From Oscarella lobularis (lineage: Eukaryota; Porifera; Homoscleromorpha; Homosclerophorida; Oscarellidae): DNA of 64,000 nt. Positions 1-12,202 of the stretch are shown in pieces. A model generated the notes under the pieces. That model was not told the origin of the DNA, made no database searches, and saw only the letters and a program-made list of their open reading frames with translations. Position 1 is the stretch's first letter. Each line of letters opens with the position of its first letter. The stretch lies in contig NC_089193.1 in assembly GCF_947507565.1 (NCBI RefSeq), forward strand, positions 620,001-684,000. The letters run 5' to 3'. The translations under genes were made by a program, and so were the position numbers.

Positions 1-547
1 ATCATATCCGGACAACGCGATTTTCTCGTCAACCGTACAATTTGAGAACAAAAGCCGCATATCGATCGAAAGCTCTATCGTTCCTCTATCTAATGCCGTT
101 TAGATCGAGTACGCTGATCCGACCTGCGGTTGCAGAGAAAATCGAGTTTGAAAAGATCACTTCTGTATCAAAAGTCGGACACCCTTTTTTCTTCTAAACC
201 GGATTCTCTTCGACAAGCGCATGTAAGTGGAATTATATGAAGATTCTAACGGCCGTATTAAAATAAAAGAAACAAAAGTGGCTAAAATTATAGACTTTTT
301 TCACGGAAATCGTACTTGCAACCGTCGTTACTGAGCTTTTAACTCACTTTCGTAGATTGCATAGCATCGATTAATTAAGGCTCTTTGGAGTTTTTAACAA
401 GCATTTCTGGTCGCTTAGACTTTTCTCATTTTCAAAAATTGAATTCGAATATTAAAAAAATTCTAAAAATGGCACAAGCGATCAGAAAGTATTGTTAAGA
501 ACACCCGCAGAGCTCGGATTGGTTTCTCGCGATGGAAGAAACTAAAG
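1..547. mobile_element. Truncated copy of the palindromic TA-target transposon
   Basis: Positions 1-250 match the arms of the palindromic element at 41257-43030. Positions 280-420 and 507-545 match the reverse complement of that element's central part (42420-42540 and 42250-42300). The copy therefore lies in reverse orientation. It is cut by the window edge on the left, and homology stops near 547, so the other half is missing. It contains the family motif GTCGGACA. No coding capacity is seen. Confidence 0.8.
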
Positions 548-595
548 TGATATTAGAAAAAGACGCCGTTCACACGTGTTGCTATAGTCACAGAC

Positions 596-865
596 CTAGG
601 CAACACAGGTCTTGCCAATAAAATTACCACAGTTGACGTCTCCATGGTAACACACGTCTTGACCTTTCGTCAGAAAACCCCCTTCTTTTTCATCATAAAA
701 TTCACTCGTGTTGCAATGGTCACAGACGTAGAAACAGAGCGATAAATGCATGTTTAAAATTTTGAGAACATACAGTAAAACAAAAACTACAGCTGTATCA
801 GCAACGACAAAAACAACAAAAACTGCCATACGCAAAAGAATTGCTTCTTTCCTGAAAGTAGGCAA
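596..865 (-). CDS. Small cysteine-containing ORF (hypothetical)
   Basis: An 89-codon frame with a hydrophobic N-terminal segment (roughly residues 13-40) followed by a cysteine-bearing tail (VCDHCNTSEFYDEK, then DVCYHGDVNCGNF). Just beyond its stop the DNA repeats the coding of the first cysteine stretch (573-604 resembles 708-737), a small local duplication. It lies directly downstream of the receptor tyrosine kinase stop and could be a secreted cysteine-rich peptide, a remnant of an EGF-like exon, or chance. No family is recognised. Confidence 0.22.
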   Translation of the reverse strand: MPTFRKEAILLRMAVFVVFVVADTAVVFVLLYVLKILNMHLSLCFYVCDHCNTSEFYDEKEGGFLTKGQDVCYHGDVNCGNFIGKTCVA

Positions 866-873
866 CTTTACTG

Positions 874-3800
874 TTATTCATTGATCTCAGAGGAATCAAG
901 ATCGCTTCCCGACACCATTGTTTCATCTCCTGATTTCATTTCCTCGAAAGAGCAATGAGGGCTTATAGCATCAAACACGACGTACTCGCTCTGTTGCGTT
1001 GCTTCTAACATTTTTCCAAGATGCTGCGTGAGACTCGAGAATGATGAGCGCTTTTCAGTATCGGCGTGCCAACATGCAGAGATTATCTCGTACCTGCAAG
1101 ACCATGGCATTTAATAATCAGCCATAATTCGCAAAACAAATTACTGACAGGTCAACGGAGCAGTTCTCTGGGCAGCTCAACCGGTTACCTCTTCGTAAAT
1201 ACGACAGGAGTTTTTCACTTGATACGCAAGGATAGGGAAAAGAGCCTGCAAGGATCAAATGTTCAATGGAGAAAAAATACCATGGCTATTCTCACCGAGT
1301 GTCAATATTTCCCACATGACTACTCCAAACGACCACCTATATTCGAGAATATGTTATAGCAAAACGCGCTCTGAATCGATCATCAATGATTAGTTTACAC
1401 GTCGCTCTGTTCGGAAAAGAGACGATGCGTCATGGCTTCGATAGACATCCATCTTAGAGGAAGACGTCTCGCGGTCTTTTGAGAATACACGCCATCTTGA
1501 TAGACGGATCTCGTTAGTCCAAAGTCGGACACTTTAAGAAGTCCGTTTTCGCATACGAGCACGTTTCGACACGCTAAGTCACGATGAACCAAACCTTTCC
1601 CAGCAAGATATTCCTAAAAGTTCCAACCAAGCAGAGTGAATAAGTTCTACGTCATTATCTATCTATTTAATTAATAAGCATACCATTCCAGATGCAATTT
1701 GCCACATAAATGATATTAAATCGGAAGACTTCCATTTGCAACCAACATCACTGCAGCCGCTTTCACCTTCACATTAGCAAAATAAATTATTGTGCCGCTA
1801 AATTTTGCAACTTCTAGTCCTACCGTCCGTAGCTGCGTCTAAGTGCGTAGTTTGACTCAAATCATTATTTATATCAGGCTTATGATGCTCAACTGAGTCG
1901 CAGTCGAGTGGCGATGTGAGCGTCTCATCCTAAAACGGACGTTAAAAGAATAGTCAACGACACTTTGCTGCTAAAGAGTTTACATCACGCGCTTCAATTT
2001 CAACGCTTGAGACGGAGATTGACGACCGTTGGTCCGGTTCAATGCGCTAGTGCGAAAGAAATGACTTGATTAACAGTACCGCTTTGGCCGTTCTCACATT
2101 GGGTCTTTCTTTTCTGATGTAGTTGAGTAGGTCACCGTGGAGACAATATTCGACAATGAGACATAACGGCGTGTTTGTCGTTATGCATCCGACCAGGCTG
2201 ACAATGTGAGGATGTTGACCAATCCGCTTCATCAGCTTGATTTCTTCTAGGAACTCTTCATTTTCCACATTCGATCCTACTAATATAAGAGGCAATGTAC
2301 TTATTATCAAACTACACCTACTCCAAACGAACAATTATAAACAAAAAATCAATAAGTACACAAACACGGGCATGTATACCTTTGAGCATTTTACAAGCAA
2401 CGACCAACTTTTCACTTGCAGAGAAAGTCGAATCCTTTCGAGATTGGCTCGAAAGGATCGAAAGTCTGCTCGAAAGCCGGCTCGAAAGGCTCCTCTTTGA
2501 AGTGCGAAAAAGATACGCCTTGCGCACAATGCCAAAAAAGCCATCGCCCAGCTTTTCGAGCAGAGTCATGTCGCCACGGTTAACTTCCCATTGGTCAGTA
2601 GGTTCGGCAAAGAAAGATCCGAAGCGCGACCAGCCGAAGCGTTGTGCTCTGCGACGAGCATAAGCAACCGCAAAGATAACGGCCAAAAAGATGAAAGTAA
2701 TCGAGCTGACAACTGGCAGAATGATCCTCGTTAGAGATCTCGACAGGACTTCAATAACTGCAAGAAAATAGAAACTAATACTGCCACTTTCAAAAAGAAT
2801 AAACTTATTGAAGAATTTTATTTAGGTACCTTCGCAATGGGTACCATTGCCCGCATAACCACTGCTGCATCGGCATTGAAACGATCCTTCTGTGTTGTTA
2901 CACACTACTCCAGGATAGCATGTTTTTCCAACGAAGCATTCATCAGTATCGTTGCAAGTGAATCCATCTCCAGCCCAGCCTCGAAGACAGGTACATGAAT
3001 AAGAGCCATCCTCATTTGTGCAAGTGGCTTTCGAATGGCATAAGTTATACCCTTCACATTCGTTGACGTCGTCGCAGATAAAACCGTTTCGCTTCCAGCC
3101 ATGAAGGCAAGTGCACACGAATGAACCAACCTGATTTCTGCACTTTGCTTTTAAATGGCATGGGCTCTGTGTGCCGCACTCATCGACGTCAGCGCAGAAA
3201 CTACCGTTTCCAGTCCAGCCAGGTGGACACAGACAGCGATAAGAACCGTCTTCGTTTACGCATATTGACTGGGAATGACAATCGTTAGCCAAATTGCACT
3301 CGTTTATGTCAACGCAGTGACTGCCATTGCCTTCATATCCATTTTCGCAAACACATTCATACGACCCAACGATGTTAGTGCATTTTTGACTTTTATCGTT
3401 ACAGACGTGATCGCATTCGTCGATATCTGCAATTCAAGAATTTGTGAAAATACGCGCTCACTCAAAAATAATCCAACCTTCGCAAGTTGTCCCATTTCCA
3501 GTAAAGCCGGAATTACAGTTGCAGTTATACGAAGAATATGTATTTTTACAAGTTGCGTTGACGTGACAAATGTTATTGTTGTTGTAGCATTCATCATCAT
3601 CTATAGAAATCACGTAGTAAAAGACGCTCCTTAGTCTCGCTTGACATACCTAGACTTGCACTCATAAAACAAACGCTGGGCTTTTTCGCCAAGCAATTGT
3701 GTGTTGTCCAAAAACTTGATGATGCAGCTACACAATCATGTTCTCGTCGTAAGAAAGCGTTCTTTTTAGCTTCGGATGCACCCCAGTTCACATAAACTAA

Positions 3801-6800
3801 AGACGAGCCGTCTTTCCAAACGTAAAAGCCTTCATTGAAAACGTCATTAAGCCCAATCCAAGCCTCTTCACTGTTGAGAATGTTAGCGTTAAGGCGCTCC
3901 TGCTCTGAAAGAGACAAAATTCGGGCGAGAGAGCCTCCCATTATCTCGCAATCAGTCACAGAATCTTGCCACGTCTTCTTTATGTTCATTCGTCTGAAGC
4001 AAGAGCGGTTGCCAAGCATCGTCCAACCGTTATGACATACGTAAACAGCTAAAGAAACGACTTATCTCAAAAAAAAAAAAATTTTAAAAACTGACACCCA
4101 TTTGCAGGTTTAAACGCAGTTGAAATCCTTTCATTAGATTTCTTCAGCAATCCTATGAAAAAATGATTATTTATTATTTAAAATGACCTATAATGTACTT
4201 TTGCAGATATATCCAGCCTTCTTAGAGCAGTTTGAAACAGACCAGACAAACTCTTGCCCGTTCGATCCAAACAAAACACAACTCCGACTGTTTCTATTTT
4301 GTACCGTTGGCTCATACATTGCCCACTTTGTGAAATTGACCACAGCCCCACTAAGCCATTCATAGCTTTTTTTGACCGAGGTACGATTGTAGACTAAACC
4401 AATCCAATAGACCGATCCTTTAACCGGTGATGTTTCTTTTGCAATGAAAGCGTTTTCGTGTATAGTTGTTATCGAAGCAAGACTAGAATTACGATTTTTG
4501 CAAATTTGATGAGCGCGTTTCTGCGATACGAGCTCAATGTCCTTCTTCGACCAATAATAGCAAGCACTTTTGAAGTGAAGTTCGTGCTCTCCACACAAAC
4601 CTGTTGCTGACAAATCCGTAGCTTCACGAATCTCTCTACGAACGTTGACTAGAAAACAAAGCAAACGATGACGTGTCATGCGGTAAGCTCAAAAATCATG
4701 TTGAACATCTTACCAAGAGCAATTTTGCATACTATTTGTCTTTTACCCACACAATCGTGCGTTTTCCAGTAGCCATCGAGAGGGTCAATCACAACGCACC
4801 TATGAAAGATTTTCGGTTCTCCAATAGCCCACAAGATGTACCTAAAGACGCAACGTAGGAAAGAAAAATGTCGTTCAAGTCCAATCTTAGGAACCTTAGA
4901 GGCTCCTGGTTACGCCATTTGAATACTTCGTCGCGTCCCCTCATCAAGCCAATCCAAACATCATCTGTAATGTCAGCAAGTAGAGACAGCACGAAAGCCT
5001 GTTCGTGAGGACTGCTAATGCTAACACTATTGACCGAACCACATCCTCCATTTTCCATGACTTCGCCGTTTAAGGACCTGGGAAGGGACACAGTGTAACA
5101 GTAGTCGGCAAACAAAAACCACCCTGATGGGCAATCTATAAATAAGTATACTGCAATTTCACTGAAAAAAGGCAAGAAATCGCTTTCCTTACATTCTTTT
5201 TCTTTGCAAACAAGTCCAGCAACTTTGCATCGGCGACGGGCTGTAGATTCAAAGTGCGTACAGCGTCTAAGAGCTTTTTCGTTTCCGCGACAAAGCACTT
5301 TAAACGGAGACCACTCTCGGTTGCTTGAAGTTAATTCAGAGTTTCTTTTCGCCGAGATTGCCTTCTCATAGCCTAACTCACTGCAAACCACTTGAGCTGC
5401 ATTCATGTTCCATTTGTCTTCGCAGACAAACTTCCACCACAATTTGGTGGAAAAAACTTGAACTGCTCCCTCTGTCTCTTGCCCATTATGAACGGTATTC
5501 ACAAGCCTGACTTGCCATTCGGAACGATAGCATACGACCGAAACGTATTCAAAACAGCGGTTGTAACATTTCCTAAAGATGCATTTTTCAATTGGATTTA
5601 ACTTACAGTTACCGTAAAACGTTTGAAAATAACCCGGCCTGTCAGAAGCACGAACGAATGTCATCGATCCCCCATCAAATCCCAAATGCCTACAAGCAGC
5701 CGTAGGTAGTTCTGATAGTATGTATTTGCTAAGCCCGCAAACTTTCCTCCAACTACCATCAGTAGAAACCTCCAGTAATCCCTTTCGGGCCAATTCGCCC
5801 CCTACAAGCCGTACTCCCAATGAACGTGTTAGAGCGGACTGACATGATAAAAATATCTCCACTTCGCAAATGGCTCTATCATACGCGCAGCTGAGAGTCT
5901 CATTCCACGTACAATCAACAATGTGCGAGAAATTTTTTCTGATTTCCTCGGCGGAGCGGTTCAACGCTCGCACAAACAAAGGATTTCGGTAATTCAAATG
6001 TCGACAAACTGCTTTCGCCGTTCGCATACGATTTGTCCCCATGCAAACGCGGCTCCACTCACCGTCTACAAAAATCTCAAGGCGGCCGCGATTCGGAGTC
6101 ACGCCGTCGACAAGTCGTACGTCGGTTTTGACGCGATCTACGACAAATAAAACGTTCTCTTAATTCAAAAAGCTTCGAAAACAATAACTAGACCCACTCC
6201 TCGGTTTTCCACAGATGAATCGGTTTCGAGACAAGCAGGATACAAAGAACCAATTCATACGATAAGGAAAAGCATATTCCCTACGCCATCGAGGAATGAC
6301 GGCGGCACATAATTCCGTTTTGCAGTGAAAGTTCAAATCATTCCAGTTCGAATACACAAATGGCGAACCGTCGGACCAGCGATAGGTGTAGGCGCCGTTA
6401 GGCGCAGGAGTGGCTATTAATCCGATGAAAAACGTCTTCAATTGGTAAAGATAGGCATGTCTAAATAGGAAAATCGAAAACTCCTTGTCTTCTCTACTGA
6501 TCGACAAAAGGTGGGCTCCTTGTGAAGAGCACTCGTCTTCTGCTTGTTGCCACGTCAAAAGCTCTTTTGAAATCTTGAGACACATAGAAGAAGCAAAAGA
6601 AATCCAACCAGGTTCACAACCTAAGAGAACGATTAATAAATTAGAGTGACTCTTTTCACTAGAAAGTTTCGTTTGAGAGATGGTCCGTACAATTCCTCTT
6701 ATTTTTATATGGTCTCAAGTACTATATATAATGCAGTATACAAAAGCAAAACGCAAAAGGCCCCCGATAAACCACTTTCATATACAAATTAAAAAAGAAT

Positions 6801-7127
6801 TATTAAACACAGCAATGTCCAAATAAATAGATGCGCACTACTCCACATAAACTCACCGTTTTGCGCTTGAGTAGGCGTTGCAAATACCATTACCAAAACA
6901 GTGACGGCGACAAGTGGTTGGAGGCCTTGAAACGGACGAATCACGAATCGATGACGTGGGCGTCCCCTAAACTGGACTGAACAGGTCAAACGATGACATT
7001 TCGAGAAAAGATGAATGTAAACAGAAACGAAAACGGCAATGACGATAAGCAGAAAGATGCCATGAAATGTAAATATGCAAGAAACCGGATCGACGTTTGA
7101 ACCTAAAAATAGTTCAGCACCATACAT
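874..7127 (-). CDS. Receptor tyrosine kinase with C-type lectin, SRCR and EGF ectodomain
   Basis: A multi-exon gene read from about 7.1 kb down to the stop at 874. Exon 1 (donor at 6857) ends in a hydrophobic stretch and TPTQAQNG, a plausible signal-peptide region; the start is uncertain, and ATG 7127 is the upstream Met. Then come: C-type lectin 1 (6620-6190, opening CEPGWISF), three SRCR domains (6137-5190, e.g. VRLVDG, AKAVCRHL), lectin 2 (5130-4740), lectin 3 (4679-4188), lectin 4 (4035-3620), about six calcium-binding-type EGF repeats (3605-2822; DINEC, DVDEC, DVNEC), a TM segment near 2710-2660, and the kinase. Kinase landmarks: GDGFFGIV loop, VACKMLK lysine, a non-conserved insert exon at 1855-1935, HRDLACRN catalytic loop, DFG, and PLRWMSIEAM; the C-lobe ends with CWHADTEKRSSF. 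Introns are 40-60 bp with GT..AG ends. No frameshift or stop was found across the exons checked. The family role would be ligand-triggered tyrosine phosphorylation at the plasma membrane; the ectodomain suggests glycan or microbial-pattern binding (inference). Confidence 0.85.
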
Positions 7128-7139
7128 AAACCAATTCCT

Positions 7140-7500
7140 TAATTAAGCCTTCACTTTGAAACATTTCACTTATTTCCGCATACGTAGGAAAATGAAAAGA
7201 GGCCGTTGCCTCACCAACAGGCTCGCTGTCATAACGATCTCGAAAGCCTTTCAACAACAACTGAAATTGACAAGTAAGAATTTAGGCATTTAAGACTGTT
7301 TCTAAGACTTTATCTTTCTGAAGTGCTTCATATAATAAAACAGTGGACTCTTCAAATCGATGCAAGCCAGGTCCAGAGCCCTGATTCGTTCTATAGAGGC
7401 ACATTGCACGGCACAAATAAAAATTAGAAACAAAAGTCGAACCTCTTAAGGGCGTTAGAAACACGTCCAGTGCATGGCGAGATAATCTGTGGACTCGTTA
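7140..7500 (-). CDS. Possible exons of an unrecognised gene
   Basis: Two adjacent frames on the minus strand look coding. One at 7500-7282 includes SNFYLCRAMCLYRTNQGSG and then LHRFEESTVLLYEALQKD. The other at 7263-7140 includes KGFRDRYDSEPVGEATASFH. An AG acceptor lies between them (near 7264), but the donor is weak. They sit just upstream of the receptor kinase's first exon on the same strand. No family is recognised, and no start or upstream exons were found. Confidence 0.25.
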
Positions 7501-8369
7501 ATTTGCCGAAATGGAGAGAAAAGAAACTTGAAAATGCCAAAACTTCATTTTCGCCTAAAATAACTATACTTCAATAGTGAATTGTTATTAGGTGCATAGT
7601 TGCTGCTGTAATTATGAATACTAGTCACAGTCGAAAACCAAAAGATAAATGACTGGTTGCACCTATAGCGGTTGTAAAAGAGCGTTCACTGAAATTTTGC
7701 TTAACAATTTTCGAGTACTTGTAAATTAGTACTGCTATTAATGAATCCAGCGCTCAATTATGTGCCTTTAGGGGTAACGCAGTCGGATAAGACAACTGAG
7801 CAAGGGGTGTACAGTACGTCAGAAATAAAACGTATAAAAAATGATTTTAGAGCGTCGTCTAAAAAATTACTGGGCTTGTAAAAAGCATGATCAATTCATA
7901 GGGACCAATGCAGTACAATGAGAATCCCGTCTCCGGATGCATAAATATTATTGCATTACGCTTCTCCCGTATGTATAACAAAGGTCTCCACTGACCGATG
8001 GAAGACAGAAAAACATACTTGGATCGCCACAACCATTTCGACAGACATATCATGCGAGACTGACTATACCAGACTTATACATCTTAAGCGATTCGGAGAC
8101 TGCTCGGTGTTCAAACTACGAGGGACAACGAGGGTCTACAGTAACTTTTCTCCTACCTTTCACTTTGTATCCGTAATACGGAAAACCTGACAAGCGACAC
8201 AACCCAACCTGAAAGAGGAAAGTTACAGTACAAAGAAAGACGGGCGCCATGGCATGCGGCCGGAGAGGGTGACCCCGATAGACTGATACCTTTAGGGTGG
8301 GTCAGCAATCCTGTATCCGCTCATCCGAACTCCCATGACGTTGTAGTTATCCAATCGGGGACGCTCTTC
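7500..8369. other. No gene seen
   Basis: AT-rich sequence with only short overlapping frames on both strands. No splice-consistent coding run, RNA gene or repeat was recognised apart from the repeat that begins at 8370. Confidence 0.5.
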
Positions 8370-8795
8370 GACCCCGTGACAGGGATTCCCTAATTTCCTG
8401 ATAAACCATATCTATTTGTTTTACGAATCCATGGTAATGCTGAGTCAACTTCCTTCACTTCCACTCGAGCCACCTGCACATGTCTTAGTCACGCCCAATA
8501 TGCCACCTTGTGCAGCGATTGACCCCCTGAAAGGGATTCCCTAATTTCCTGATCCAGCAAATCTATTGTTTTACGAAGGCACGGTAAGGCTGAGTCAACT
8601 TCCTTCACTTCCACTTGAGCCACCTGCCCAGGTATATCTATGTCTTAGTCACACCCAATATGCCAATGCATGCAGCGATGAACTTCCTGAAAGGGAGTCC
8701 CTAATTTCCTGACACATCAAATCTATAGTATTTTTTTACGAATCCACCATAATGCAAAATCAACTTCCTTCGCTTCCGCCTGATCCACCTGCACA
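8370..8795. repeat. About 155-bp tandem repeat, three copies
   Basis: Three successive units start at 8370, 8521 and 8680. Each opens with a variant of CCTGAAAGGGATTCCCTAAT, then carries GTTTTACGAATCCA, CAACTTCCTTC, GAGCCACCTGC and, in the first two units, GTCTTAGTCACRCCCAATAT. The third unit breaks off near 8795. A related stretch (CAACTTTCTTTGCTTC...CCACCTG) occurs near 39020. Confidence 0.75.
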
Positions 8796-8995
8796 GGTTT
8801 ACGTTTCATTTGCGACCAGTACCGCCTCCACTACAGCGACTGAAGTTTCCAAATGGAACGAGTCGGAATCGCATGAAAGTGTAGACGTAAGTGTAAAACC
8901 ACGCTTCAACCGCCACACTGCACAGTCGTTGCAATTCCCTGCTAGACATGGTTCGACTAGCTGGCTCTAACAAGGGTCGACACCGTCACTGCAAA

Positions 8996-9537
8996 TAGTC
9001 TTGCGCAGCCAGCCTCTCCCCCTTCGTGTTGATATCCACGCCGGGAGAGGGTCTGGTGACATCCCTTTGATGTCGCTGTGTTCCGCTGCCCCAATTATCG
9101 AGGGGGATAATTGGTAGTCACATGTCGCGTTGCCATAGCGTGTCGCACGCGACGAGGTAGCAACGTTAGTCTTACGGTAGAATCAGAATCTCGTCGGAAT
9201 TGCTCTCTGTTCGGTAGGTCGAAATGCGCGCGGCAGCCAGGCGGAGACAGGACGCAGATGCCGGGCGATGATCGCCGAAAGCGACTGGGGACCCCTTACG
9301 CGTCGCGCGAAGATTTCTATCGCGAGATAGCAATTCCGACGAGATTCTGATGCTATCGTAAGACTAACGTTGCTACCTCGTCGCGTGCGACACGCTATGG
9401 CAACGCGACATGTGACTACCAATTATCCCCCTCGATAATTGGGGCAGCGGAACACAGCGACATCAAAGGGATGTCACCAGACCCTCTCCCGGCGTGGATA
9501 TCAACACGAAGGGGGAGGGGCTGGCTACGCGAGACTA
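8996..9537. mobile_element. 542-bp fold-back transposon, 9-bp target duplication
   Basis: The arms 8996-9204 and 9329-9537 are near-perfect reverse complements, separated by a 124-bp loop. The ends read TAGTCTTGCGCAGCCAGCC and TAGTCTCGCGTAGCCAGCC. The element is bounded exactly by the direct repeat CACTGCAAA (8987-8995 and 9538-9546). The homologous empty site in the copy at 29.6 kb (CGTCACTGAAAAGAGACG) lacks it. It encodes no transposase and is therefore non-autonomous. Long inverted arms with 9-bp duplications resemble Mutator-like elements, but superfamily membership is inference. Confidence 0.9.
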
Positions 9538-9684
9538 CACTGCAAACAGGCTATTTTGTCACTGTTAGAGACGACATACTTCCACAGTCACTGCTAAATT
9601 GAGACGTGGCAAAATTAGTACAATTTCAGCTAAAATTAAACTCTTTGTAGAGGAATAAGAGACCTTTTCAGTGCTATATAGCTC

Positions 9685-10042
9685 TTGAGGCACGAAACTT
9701 TTATTGGACAACGAACACGCGAGAGCGTGCATGATTTGTCAATGCAAACTGCCTTTAGGCGTTTGGGGACCGGACAAGAAGATTCTTATTATCAGAGAGA
9801 TGATCAGAGGCGACTCTTTGGTTATTTACTGTGCAGAAAATCCACTGCAGGAGAAAATACCCATCGGCCTACATTCTAAAAAGATGCAGAATCAAATACT
9901 TCAATCCAACACTATATCGCATTACGCACACTCCGTACGCGGATTGAATAATGTCAAAGTTTCAGTGAAAACTAGATACATTTACTTGTTGCCAGACCCA
10001 AGCAGAGTCCTAGAAGGCAAAGCAAAGATGGTAGCGTATTGA
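9685..10042 (+). CDS. Weak ORF inside repeat (hypothetical)
   Basis: A 112-codon frame from 9704 (MDNEHARACMICQCKLPLG...) covers a part of the repeat copy that is missing from the other two copies. It shows no recognised domain and no splice partners. It could be a fragment of an inserted element. Listed only because it is the longest open frame in the insertion. Confidence 0.15.
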
Positions 10043-10539
10043 AACCCAAAACGAGATACAGTAGTTGGTAATCGAGGCCCCTTTTGAAGGCCGAGAACCC
10101 AGAGGACATTTGCGCGTGGCGGCTCCTCAGAGCATTGCGCACATGCATAATGTAACCAAAACGAAACACTGCCCCCCTCAGTATTCGACTGAAGACGGAG
10201 GAGAGACGAGCGTCCAAAGAGTCGAGGTTAAATTCGGCTCTTTCGCGATGGAGAACAAGTGATACGCATCGATTGCACGCAGGCTGTAGCTCTAACTTTC
10301 AACTGATAGATAAATTCGCCTCTTCCAGTCATTCGTTCTGCTTCGCGAGGCGAAAAACTGCTTGTGAGACCTTTTAAGAGGCCTCACCTTTTCTCCAGTC
10401 GTTTCATGACCAATTTCTACACTCGAAAAGCAAATTGAAGCGAGTTCGGAGTACGGCGCGAGCTCCATTCGGCTAGAATATGACGCGTAAGCTGAATCTC
10501 GCGATGTAACATGCAGATGGGCGCTGACAAAGCACCCTG

Positions 10540-12200
10540 ACACAGCTTTCTATTGTATTCTATTTTATGCGAAAAACCTATAAAAGAAAAAGAGAAAACG
10601 TCATAATACAATTTCCTACTCTATAAACGTACCTCCCTAATTCCACACGGCGTCTTTCCCCTGCAATAAGAAACAAATCAAAACCTCCGACAATAACATC
10701 ATACGTAGAGGACTTAACTCGTCTTCTAAAGGCAACTGTAATTATGTCGATGCACACAAACTCCAAAGTCCACCACGCCTTCTGAGCAAAACTAGCTACA
10801 CCAAATAATTCTATAAACAAAAACAATCGATTCAATTGAGAAAAAACGAATTCTTTTCCTAATTACCTTTACTTCCTATATAGGCTTGGAGACAATCCTT
10901 GGTGGCTGATACCTATTTAAAACTTATCAATCCTAAAATAAATACAGTAGTCACCTCTGCCAAGTCACTTCGCTCCACTCAATCTCGCCGTTTCATTTCG
11001 ACTGAGACTCTTCGAACGCATAATGTCCTAAATTAATATAAAGAGTGATAGTGATAGTGATATTAATTTATTTTCCGACGGAACAACCCTCGACACGTAA
11101 TGGTCGATCTACCGGGTGCCGTACATAATTACCTATCTACCATATATAAAATAAATAATGTATATCTCTTGATTAATTAATTAAACATGTTTATTTTCCT
11201 TGGACAGAATAACAGTTAAATCGTAATAGAACTTTGAATGAAACACAGTTCCTACGACTGCTCACGAACCCAAAACGAGCTTGCGATCACTAAACTCTAA
11301 ACAACACGCATAGCTTACCGTAAAAACTCTTTCGAAAACGTCCAACCTTCGGAAACACGACGATCGCGAAAGGATTTCCCCACTCGCGGGCCATGGAGAC
11401 TCTAGAACACCGTCGCGCGAATAATTCACTTACGAGGGTGTCTCCTACCTTCGTTACAACTGATTTGTGCCTTTGATGCACTCGTTTCGCCGTGCTTTTC
11501 AGCTGTTTGTCGTCGACTGAGTTTAAATATAAATAGACCCGTATATAGGCAACCCGGATCAGCCGCCGCGCGAAAACCTGAGAAACGTAAACTAACCGTT
11601 TTCCTGCCTATACCTTGAGCATCAAAGCCGCTGCTGCAAAAGTATGCTAGATGATGGCTCAAGCCAAAAGCAGAGACGACGGGGACGGGTAATAATAATA
11701 GATAGCAGCATTCACCTGGCTTCTCTGTGCGTCATTTCCTTTGAACTTCATAGTCCAGTCCATAGGCCCATCCTCCGCTAGAGCTTGAGTTAGCACAATT
11801 TTTGCTTTTTATATGCAGCCGCCTCATCTGCCTGTGCGTTATTTTCATCTCTGACTTTCATCACTCGACAGTTTATATACGCTGTCAGAAGTCAGCTGTC
11901 CGCAATTCAGTCCGTCAGGTTAGAAAAATGATCGTTAGCTCTTCTTACTTACTATTCGCAACGTAAAGCTGAGCGCGCCGTGTCATCCTTAGTAAAATGC
12001 ATACCTACGTTATTCGTTTCATCGCGTGAAAACTTAGTTCTCTTTTTCTTCGCTTTGTGAAATGTGCCGCAGTATTGCGGTCGTATACTGGCACAGACGT
12101 TTTCGGACGCTTTAGACTTTTTGATTAAAAAGCGTCAAACTTAGGTTTCGAGTAACAATAGACGTACATACATAAAGAAGAATTTTGGTCTGTCGCAGCT
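10540..12200. other. No gene seen
   Basis: Contains short frames on both strands, one of them the 85-codon minus frame at 10578-10835, without domain signature or convincing splice structure. A short run of TGATAG repeats lies near 11045. This stretch probably holds the upstream region of the GPCR relic that follows. Confidence 0.45.
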
Positions 12201-12202
12201 GC

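Larger units (their letters stand above)
8860..10450 (+). repeat. Diverged copy of the dispersed repeat seen at 29.5 and 63.4 kb
   Basis: Blocks align in order with 29485-30180. Examples are AGACGTAAGTGTAAAACCAC; GGTCGACACCGTCACTG; TTGAGACGTGGC followed by an AAATTAAACTCTTTGTA block near 9640; a CCCCTTTTGA block near 10080; GATGGAGAACAAGTG near 10250; and GAGGCCTCAC near 10380. This copy is more diverged than the other two. It carries the fold-back element (8996-9537) and about 350 bp at 9700-10060 that have no counterpart in them. Confidence 0.6.

Noticed and set aside
2427-2515. A Ser/Arg-rich insertion between strands beta2 and beta3 of the receptor kinase
   Set aside because: It reads better as a short intron of about 88 bp: a GT after the codons for RKA and an AG before GAAAAG give a continuous RKAEKLVVACKMLK.
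9111-9422. Two 79-codon frames with the same start and end on opposite strands
   Set aside because: They are mirror translations of the fold-back arms and not genes.
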